DNA from: Dipteris shenzhenensis
Lineage: Eukaryota; Polypodiophyta; Polypodiopsida; Gleicheniales
Length of the DNA stretch: 64,000 bases
Strand: one strand, 5' to 3'
Assembly (NCBI GenBank): GCA_047967505.1
Contig: CM106541.1
The translations under genes and the position numbers were made by a program. Numbering within the stretch: the stretch's first letter is position 1; each line of letters opens with the position of its first letter. Below, one piece after another: positions 56,346-64,000 of the stretch. The notes under the pieces are model-generated. The model was not told where the DNA came from, ran no database searches, and saw nothing but the letters and a program-made list of their open reading frames with translations.

Positions 56346-58322
56346 GATAGCTGACTGACACTAAATAATTAGGATTACGAGTTAGGTACTGACATGTGTC
56401 AGTCTAGTGAGCTAGCATTATGGAACCGCGGGGTCAACACATGTTTGACCTATGGGATAGAGGCTTTAAGGTGACAGGTTGGCAAGATACCGAGCTATCA
56501 CAACGGGTCATGGGGATAGAAACTCGCAGTTTTGCCCATTGGTTTTTGATGATTTTTGATAATTTTGAAGTTTGTATTCAAGTTTTTTTGTGAAAGGGGG
56601 ATGCAAAAATACCTGATCTACCTACTCAATGCAAAAAACAAGAAATAAAAACAACATTTAAATGCAAAATGAGAGATTTCTTGAAGAGGTAAGTATCAAC
56701 ACTCAAAACCACTTCGATCTTCAGCATGATTCCTCATTCTTGGTTGTTTTTTATGACTTTTGACACCATACACTCCATAGAAATCTTCCAAACTATCTTC
56801 CTACCAACACTTAAAAACGTGGAAAGTAAGTTTCAAATGATCCAAAATCCTTTCTAGAAAGAAAATGATAGCTTCTTCTTTTCTCTTCGTAAACTCACAC
56901 TTTCGCTCATTCCTTTCCTAAAACTCCACTGACAAATCTCCAAGTTTTTAAGCATGAAACAATGTGCAATGGGAATATGACAAAGATTATGTACTTTGTA
57001 AGCTCCATGTAATGGGTCAAAATGTTGAATCATAGTAGTTCTCCTTCAGTGACACAACACACTAAGAACTCAAACCTATTTGGTTTATAACAAGATCACC
57101 TTCTCCAATTAAAACTCGGTATAGTCTGGTGAAAAAAGAAATGCTATTAGCTCTACCATCCTTTGACAAACTTCATGCATATATGCATTGCATGAAAGTA
57201 GCAGGTTAGAGTCACCATAATGCAAATCACAATTAGGAGTTTGATGATATGAAGAAACACATCAAAGGAGTATTGTGTGCTAGCACTTCAATACTAAAAA
57301 TTCACAATTCAATACAGACTATGTAAAATCAATCTAGTAGCAATATATGCACTATCACGAAAGCATGACGATTGTCAAGGTGGGTGATAGCAATTTAAGG
57401 CGAGAACGTTACAATTCACTAAATACTAGGAAAAATTAGTCTAGTAGCACATGTTGTGTCGTCTCGACGATGACTCACGTGTCGTGGGGATCTTGAAGGA
57501 ATGTTGATGGAGCCTCCATGTGTCATGGGGATCTTCAATGAATGTCGATGGAGCCTCCAAGCTACTCCTTGTGAGAGCAATGCAAAAAATGAGCCGCCCG
57601 CAAGTGTCACTCAAGCTCTCGGATTGTTGCAATGTGTTTCCACGAGAGAAAGAGGGAAAGGGGAGATGGGAGAAGAGAGGGAGAAGGGGAGGAGAATTAA
57701 TGGGGATATAGTGGCAAACACAAAGGCACTACAAAGGAAACAAGAGAACTTCCAAAAACACTCTTGGAGGAGAAGAGGGAGCTTGTATTCCAAACTTGTG
57801 CATCCAACAATGAAGACCAAAGTCATCCACTTGGCCTTTTATACATGTCACCTTTTGAAGGGAGAGCCAATCCTAATCTCCTTATACTACTCTCTTTCCT
57901 CATTCTTTGCAATCAACTTGGGCAAGGTAAAATCCTAGCTCTATGGACTTGCCACTATCCCTCAAATGACATTACTAACCAGCGGTGGCATATTGTTAAT
58001 GATTCGGTTAACACATGCATTATCACGGATGCATGAACAATAGTAGAAAAATAACCAACAAACATGTCAAGTTCAATGCATGTGTATAACGCTGCCAATA
58101 GTCCAAGAGATCAGTGAAATTAATCAACTAAGCTCAAACCTTGTCTCAATATGCATCAATAAAAGAGATTTAATTAATGACCAGTGTCCTTTATAGACTC
58201 CAAGAACAAAAGAAACAAAAATTATGAGTTCTCTGTCACTTAAAAATCATTATATTAAGTACCATTATGATCACATATTGCATTGTCATTATGACTAATG
58301 TAGACTAATACATACACTTTAC
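56346..58322. other. No recognisable gene
   Basis: AT-rich sequence with short frames only. A purine-rich segment (57640-57700) resembles the leader-like purine stretches elsewhere in TE debris. No RNA gene or conserved protein motif was found. Confidence 0.45.
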
Positions 58323-58330
58323 TATACTAA

Positions 58331-58572
58331 CTCGAGGGGTGCACTAATAAGAAACCTATATATCACGTGCGTTCAAAGGGTATTAAAAAAACTCCTAAAC
58401 TAAAAATTTTTCCCCAATAAAAACACCCCTCTTTACTTATGGACTAAGATTGTATTAAAAAACAACTCCTGTTTTTGTAATCTTGCTAAATTTTTTCAAA
58501 AAGTCAAATTAAAATACCCCTCCTTTTAAATACACGTGGTACACAAAAATTATATAAGGTGAACCCCTTGAG
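58331..58572. mobile_element. MITE copy 2 (242 bp, 8-bp target duplication)
   Basis: The left end is CTCGAGGGGTGCAC; the right end, read on the other strand, is CTCAAGGGGTTCACC. Similarity of the arms extends about 50 bp and includes CACGTG in each. The flanks are TATACTAA on both sides (58323-58330 and 58573-58580). The arms match those of the element at 39755-40002, and the AT-rich interiors are also similar, so both belong to one family. No coding capacity. Confidence 0.9.
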
Positions 58573-58580
58573 TATACTAA

Positions 58581-59816
58581 TACTAGCCTAAAATGTGGAA
58601 TAGTCTCTTTGAATCAATGTAACTTGTCAAACAGATAAGCCTCCTCTCAAGATCAAACAAGGCAAGATGGAGTATCTAAAAGTCTCATGTCCTAGTGAAG
58701 CTATAGCAATACCGGATCAATTGGCATCCATAATTTCTAGCTTCCTCTTGAAATTGGTTTTCTGTCAACACACTTGCTAAAAAGGAATTCTTGCTGAGAA
58801 AGAATCCAACTCACATCATAGGTCATAGAAAATTTATGTACACCATTATGAATGAATTTGTCTTTCACAAGCCCATATCATGACCTAGGCCCCAAAGTGT
58901 GACAGCATTTAACAAAATAAATAAATACAAGAATAATCAAGGCAAACATAGGAAATGATCACGATGAAATTACACACACACACATGAGAATGATTGGACA
59001 CACTTGTACCATTCAATGTACATACATACAATAAAATTATGAAGCAACTACACAGATTTCAACAAGAATAAGCCCCTTCAAACTTGTATTTTTAGAAGGG
59101 ACCTAGTACTTCTAGTCACCGCCAATAACCTGTTGGCCAAAAGATATGGCAATGTAAACATTGAACTAGAATGCCTTCAACATATTATCCCAATGCTAAG
59201 ATCAATAGTCCTTCGAAATCTATACATTGCTCAGACAAAATAAAAGATGTTGTATTACAACAAAACATTCTACCTCAATAGTTTGAACCATTCTAGGCCA
59301 AGCATTGGAAGAGCAATCTTCCTTAAGGAGGACAAGACCATAGAGGTGACATAACTTGAATATCGAGAGATTCTATTAGTCTATACACTCTCTGGGTCCA
59401 CCATTTGCAAAATTGTAATGTGTGTCAAAGTGTGTGTGTGTGAGTGTGTGCGCGCGTGTCTTTCTTGCCTGTCGTCTCTTTACTATAGCTAGACGTTACC
59501 ATGAATAAAGAACAACTGGCTTTCTTCTGTATTGTGACAATTGTGTGGCCCGCTATGATATGCATTCTCAATACCTTTCCTTTCTTCAACCTAACAACTT
59601 GGCTGGGTAGTGTTTTGAGCATACTGCCCTACCCAAAAGGAAGAACGTGTGCATACTCCCTAAGGGTCCCAAACAATCCATTTTCAATATCGAGCATAAG
59701 TTTGACTATTAGCTATGACAAAACATAAGAAAAGAAAAGCCTAGAAAGAGAACGAAAGAAAAGGGAAGGATAACATGCTTTTAGAGAATCAAGCACGAGA
59801 TGCAAGACATACTATA
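58581..59816. other. No recognisable gene; TG/CG dinucleotide tract
   Basis: Short frames only. 59430-59459 is an alternating TGTGTG...GTGCGCGCGTGTC stretch, the kind of purine-pyrimidine alternation that can adopt Z-DNA. A CA run lies at 58974-58984. Confidence 0.5.
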
Positions 59817-60095
59817 CTAAATTTTAAAAACAAGAGTATCGAAAACGGGATTGTATTTGCGTCTGCAGCGACTACAATGTACGAAGGCATTGGGGCGGCC
59901 AGTTTGAGAAGGAAAGGCGGTTAGGCACATGGAGTTGTGTAGGATGGAGGAGGGCAGGGCGCAGCTCGAGAGGGTATAGAACGAGGGGGGGCTTAACTGT
60001 TTGCGGGGTTTAGGTCGTCGTGGCAAATCAGGAAATGTAGAACAACGAGTAGGCCGGCAGAGAGAGAGAGAGAGATGCTCACAGTCCATAGACAT
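59817..60095 (-). CDS. Unassigned small minus-strand frame divergent from VIT1
   Basis: A 92-residue frame, Ser/Pro/Arg-rich at the start (MSMDCEHLSLSLCRPTRC) and ending CSRCRRKYNPVFDTLVFKI. I recognise no family. The N-terminal composition would fit a plastid transit peptide and the CSRC pair could be part of a metal site, but both are weak hints. The (GA)n at 60060-60135 lies just upstream. It may be a first exon or chance. Confidence 0.2.
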   Translation of the reverse strand: MSMDCEHLSLSLCRPTRCSTFPDLPRRPKPRKQLSPPSFYTLSSCALPSSILHNSMCLTAFPSQTGRPNAFVHCSRCRRKYNPVFDTLVFKI

Positions 60096-60099
60096 GTTC

Positions 60100-60135
<36 letters not shown>

Positions 60136-60136
60136 T
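60059..60136. repeat. (GA)n microsatellite, two runs
   Basis: Two GA runs are each followed by GATGCT(C/G)A(C/G)AGTC(C/T)ATAG(A/G), so the unit microsatellite-plus-flank is itself duplicated in tandem. Confidence 0.85.
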
Positions 60137-60865
60137 GCTGAGAGTCTATGGGCCTTTATAGTCTAATTAGTTCCTTGTTACGTACCTAAAAGTTTTACGT
60201 CATTTGCTGCGCAGCCCAGCAGATGAGCGAACCGATCGTCCCTCCTTCGTATGTATACGAACTAATGGAAGAATATTAGGGCTTCCAAGAGAGTTGGGCT
60301 ACATTACTGAAGTCAGTCAGTGTGTGCACGGCTCTATAGACGACCAGGGATTCGGTCTATACTGGAGAAAGAGAGAGGGATTCTCTCTCTCCGCCTCTCA
60401 ACCTAAGCCTTAAAAAATTGCAGAGAAATCTAATACGATTTTGACCGCGCAGAGAAAGCTTAGCCGAATTTGGTCGCGCAAAATACACTAGGGATGTGCT
60501 TCAACTTGGCTGTAGTCCTGGCACGCGAAATGCTATCACACAGAAACTATACATTCAATAGATGTCAGAGTGCTTACCAAAAACATATGGTATAGCGCGA
60601 AAGCAGGACTCAAAAGCAGAAGGTTTTGGCGTCGAGTTCTTGTATTTTTTGGAGGTGCTGCTGATTCGTGAACGGTGAAAGCTAGCTGTGTTGTAGGCTC
60701 TAGCTATGCGCCGAGTGAGGAGTAGATGATGAGCACGTTGAAACTTTGGAACTATGGCCTGGGAGCTACCCCGCAAAGTGGGATCGCCTCACGTCTGCTT
60801 CGAGGGCGCGTGCCCCGTCCATTCAAAGCATAGCGTGCTGGACGAGGAAAGTGCGAGATTCCTAG

Positions 60866-60872
60866 GGCTATA
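60866..60872 (+). promoter_or_regulatory. Possible TATA box of VIT1
   Basis: CTATATCAG lies in GC-rich sequence about 115 bp before the VIT1 ATG, the only TATA-like site close upstream. If used, transcription would begin near 60900, leaving a CT-rich leader and excluding the overlapping upstream frame that starts at 60754. Confidence 0.35.
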
Positions 60873-60982
60873 TCAGCGCCTGCGTCGTGCCCTCCACACG
60901 CCTCCCGTCTTCCTCCACACTCCTCCCTGCTCTCCCAGCCCCCCACGCAAACCCCCACCCAAAAAGCTCTCCCTTCGCTCTC

Positions 60983-62422
60983 ATGGCTTCCCTTTCCTCC
61001 CTTCACTCCATCCACTCCCACGATCCTCCTTCCATCGCCGTTTCCCCCGCGCTCCCCTCCCTTGCAGTTGCCCCCCCTCCGGCCCCCCACTCAGAGACCC
61101 ACGCTAGTTCCAATGCCCTCGTCCGCGACATTATCATCGGCATGTCTGATGGACTCACCGTCCCCTTCGCTCTCGCTGCTGGCCTTTCCGGCTCTTCTGC
61201 CTCTTCTTCCATCGTTGTCACTGCTGGTCTTGCCGAGGTTGCGGCGGGTGCTATTGCTATGGGGCTTGGCGGGTATCCCACTCACTTAACATCGTCTCCC
61301 AGCTCCGTTAAATGGCTTGAAGCGCACGAATGTCTGTCATTTTAGCCGAGGCATGGTGGCAGAGTGATGAACTTGCTATCATCACCCCATCAACGCTCCT
61401 TTGCACAGGAAGCGAACTTTTGTCTCCCAGTCTTAAAATCATGTCAAGTGGTTTCTGCGGTACTGCGGAACCAACTGCCAGACCTATTTGTGCTGCGTCT
61501 TAGAGATTTTGGCTGAGCCTCGTCCGGAAGAGTTTTTAGTCGTAAACCCTCCGTAGTATTTTGCCGTTTGGGAGACTTACTTTCCTCTTTTCAAATAATG
61601 ACAGATATTTAGCTGCACAGAGTGACACGGACCATTATAATCGCGAAGAGCAACGAGAAAAGAATGAAATCGTAGACATGCCTGAGAAAGGTTTGCGTTT
61701 TCCCATAAATAACGTCGGCCTGCATCTCCTAAATGTTGTTTATACAGCGATCATCTTAAATTTCGATTAACGTGCTGCATGTTGGATGTGTAGAGGCGGA
61801 TGAAATAGCCGAGATCCTTTCTAAATTCGGGCTGAAACCTGCGGAATACAGCCCAGTGGTGGAAGCTTTGCGTCGGCGGCCAGACGATATGCTGGATTTC
61901 ATGATGAGGTTAGTCTCTTCGTGAATTTTCGTGTTATGCTCATCATCAACAATGATATTTAAAACTAACTGCTAATTTACAATTCCTGTTTCGTGCCCTT
62001 CTATGATCTTTTGACATGCTAACTTACAATTCTATATCTGTTGAAGGTTCGAGCTGGGACTCGAGAAGCCTGATCCGGGACGAGCCTTGAAGAGTGCTAT
62101 AACCATAGCGTTATCTTACATCGTAGGGGGTCTGATTCCACTCATCCCATACATGGCGATACCTCATGTGCGAGAAGCCTTGTTCGTATCCATAGGAATA
62201 ACAATATTTGCTTTGTTCATTTTCGGCTTGCTCAAGGGGTGTTTCACAGGAGCAAAGCCATTGAAGAGTGCTCTACAGACTGTGGTAATAGGGGCAATAG
62301 CTTCAGCTGCCGCCTTCGGTCTTGCTCGGGCGATTCAGGCGGCTCAACACTCGAGCACACAGAAGTCTCAGAAACTGGTCACCACGATGCATCCGCGCAA
62401 AACACTAATGATAGGACTTTAG
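60983..62422 (+). CDS. VIT1: Vacuolar iron transporter, VIT1/CCC1 family
   Basis: Four exons join in frame at GT-AG sites: 60983-61272, 61605-61690, 61794-61908 and 62047-62422, giving 288 residues. VIT1 moves cytosolic Fe2+ (and Mn2+) into the vacuole, probably by proton antiport. Two membrane segments in exon 1 carry SDGLTVPF (D56) and GAIAMGLGG (M93). Exons 2-3 encode the cytosolic metal-binding helices, with glutamates 115, 118, 126, 129 and 166 and MM at 162-163. These fall at a constant offset from the metal ligands I recall for the Eucalyptus VIT1 structure. Exon 4 has FELGLEKPDP and three further membrane segments. This hairpin is absent from the shorter VTL proteins, so true VIT1 is favoured. 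The first ATG in frame has an alanine second codon. All key residues are intact. Confidence 0.92.
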
Positions 62423-63186
62423 GATGACGATGATCACCGTATATGTCAACTCCTCGGTGTTAAATTTACATTAGGTCTTTATCTTGTACTTTAATATACT
62501 TGATCTATGTAACATACATGCAAGTACTATTTTTCATACTTATACTTCTAGTAGGTGTGGAGAGACTCCCATTCCGCCTTCCTAATGAATCGTTAGGTAG
62601 AATCAGTTGGGACAATCGTTATCTACATGTGAATCTTCATCTTTTTTGAAAGTAATGATTTGCATGCTCATTTTGTGTTTGTGTGTGTGTGATCTCAGAG
62701 CGTACTGCACTGTAGTAGGCCTTCCCTTCTCTTTTGTTTCAATTTTTCGTGTATTCCCCCTTCAAATTCAGAACTAAAGAAATTCAACAAAATGAATAAA
62801 AGACCAAAAAATTTACATTTTTAATAAAAATCCCACCACATGTGTTGGCAAGCATGGGTAGTTGAAGTCTAGAAAATATGGGGATGCACCAACTACTACC
62901 CATGCTATCATCCTTCTACAAGCCATTATTGAGCCAACAATGGGCGGAGCCCTCATCATTATCCAAAACATACTTGTTCAAGTTTTTATAATCTAAACTC
63001 ATTGCATTTCACAAGCATATGTACTTATGGCCTCTATATTATTCCAATTTTGATAACATGGCAGACAAAACCATTTAGGTGGTTCAAATCCCTTTGCCAA
63101 GTAAGGACTAAAGTTAAATAACCTTTTAGGAAAATCCAAATTGAATGTACACTATCTTGGTCTTTCTATATCCCAACAACACCGTA
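62423..63186. other. VIT1 3' flank; no further gene
   Basis: AT-rich sequence follows the stop. No canonical AATAAA is seen close downstream; TTTAATATACTTG near 62491 is the nearest A/T-rich candidate. Nothing else is recognised up to 63186. Confidence 0.4.
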
Positions 63187-63600
63187 TTTCATAGATTCCC
63201 TTCTAGGTATAGAACCCTTGCTAGTACTGTGAGAAAAAGAAGGAACAATTATGAAGCCAGAGATCATGATGAGATGAAAAAGCACATTATAGCTTGTTTC
63301 CAGGGCATTGCTTCAGCTTCAAACCTAATATTCAATCCCCTACTAAGCATAGATTTCAGACATTATAATGTATTTCATAGATTCCCTTCTAGATGTAGAA
63401 CCCTTGTTAGAACTATGAGAAAAAGAAGGAACAATTTTGAAGACAAAGATCATGATGAGAAGGAAAAGCACATTCTAGTTTGTTTTCATGACATTGCTTC
63501 AGCTTCACACCTAATATTCAATCCCCTACTCAACACCAACCTCTCATTCCTTCAAATTCAATTGATAAAACTTACATGTTGGAGGGACCAATATGCTTCT
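63187..63600 (+). repeat. Tandem duplication, 186-bp unit, open in frame
   Basis: TTTCATAGATTCCCTTCTAG begins a unit at 63187 that recurs at 63373, and a third partial copy starts at 63937. The unit is 62 codons, so one frame (about 63145-63609) stays open and reads FHRFPSR(Y/C)RTL...RKRRNN...DHDE twice. I recognise no family. Retention of the frame in both copies could reflect coding history or simply recent duplication. Confidence 0.8.
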
Positions 63601-63609
63601 CAAAGATGA

Positions 63610-64000
63610 GATTTCTTAATTTGATTGGTCAACTATGTCATCTAACTTGAGTTGCTTAACAAGATCTCGTTCGTGTTAGTGATGACAGCCTAAGGTATTG
63701 TGTCATGACAGATTTACCATACTTGTGCTCACTCAAGAAAAACAAGATTTCCATTTATGAATTGATTATGAAAAATGAAATTTCTTGCACCCACGTGATC
63801 AAATCACACCTAATTAGGTATGTGATGCAAGAGCATCTCGAGGGGCCATTGAGATGAGACACAAGGAGCTAGGGAGAAGGAGAGATGTAGGTAAAGGGTG
63901 AGAGCAGAAGCTCGAGCTAAGAAGTACAACAACCTATTTCATAGATTATCATATTATCAAGGAATCCTTGCTAGAACTATTATAAAAAAACGGAGATAAC
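63610..64000. other. No gene seen; partial third copy of the 186-bp repeat at the edge
   Basis: AT-rich sequence with no coding signature. TTTCATAGATTATC at 63937 and AATCCTTGCTAGAACTATTATAAAAAAA afterwards correspond to the start of the 186-bp unit, which is cut off by the window end. Confidence 0.5.

Noticed and set aside
60754-61107. 117-codon frame from ATG 60754 overlapping the VIT1 start
   Set aside because: It is in another frame, has no recognisable domain, and would need transcription to begin upstream of the likely TATA site. It may act as an upstream ORF only if a longer transcript exists.
63837-63860. CTCGAGGGGCCAT resembling the MITE end
   Set aside because: No CACGTG at the expected distance, no partner arm and no target duplication within the visible sequence.

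Overview
This is a repeat-dominated stretch of a large nuclear plant genome. It carries Ty1-copia and Ty3/gypsy sequences, short exons split by GT-AG introns, a plant-type vacuolar iron transporter, an FCP1-homology protein with plant-like motifs, and very long CT/GA microsatellites. A fern or another seed-free land plant is my best guess, but no sequence here fixes the lineage.

Layout. 1-5116 and 9978-11982: a degenerate satellite built around a GGCAC/GTGCC dyad, split by a Ty1-copia element (5117-9977) with an open polyprotein frame and 3' LTR but no visible 5' LTR. 11983-16700: AT block, long (CT)n, one unassigned ORF, decayed copia pieces and several short tandem duplications. 16718-22322 (minus): SET-domain, FCP1-like and ParB/DGQHR-like coding blocks. 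22447-26895: a second satellite, made of GATTTGGCC/GGCCAAATC dyads and arranged partly as a large inverted repeat. 26962-30182 (plus): a DDE-type transposase-like gene. 30771-33906 (minus): a decayed relative of it. 33980-36930: a 182-bp satellite in trimeric higher-order order. 37190-41960: 4.8 kb of purine-rich and G-rich DNA with a MITE inside. 43080-47175 (plus): a decayed ParB-like gene followed by exons resembling a Ulp1 protease. 47200-58300: old TE debris, including gypsy fragments and a protein-kinase pseudogene. 58331-58572: a second MITE of the same family. 60983-62422: the one clear host gene, a VIT1-type iron transporter, in four exons.

The most interesting structure lies at 16.7-47.2 kb. 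A transposase-like gene and a ParB-like gene are twice arranged back-to-back across a block of satellite or low-complexity arrays. The two units are mirror images whose transposase tails meet at 30.2-30.8 kb. Each retained first exon opens at a splice acceptor next to the arrays, so the arrays may lie in first introns and promoter space of a divergent two-gene mobile element. The ParB-like gene with dyad arrays beside it, and the chromatin-type cargo (SET, FCP1-like, Ulp1-like), suggest a little-described transposon family. Both units carry premature stops, several best explained by C-to-T change at CG sites.

All calls rest on reading the sequence and remembered family motifs; no database search was run.
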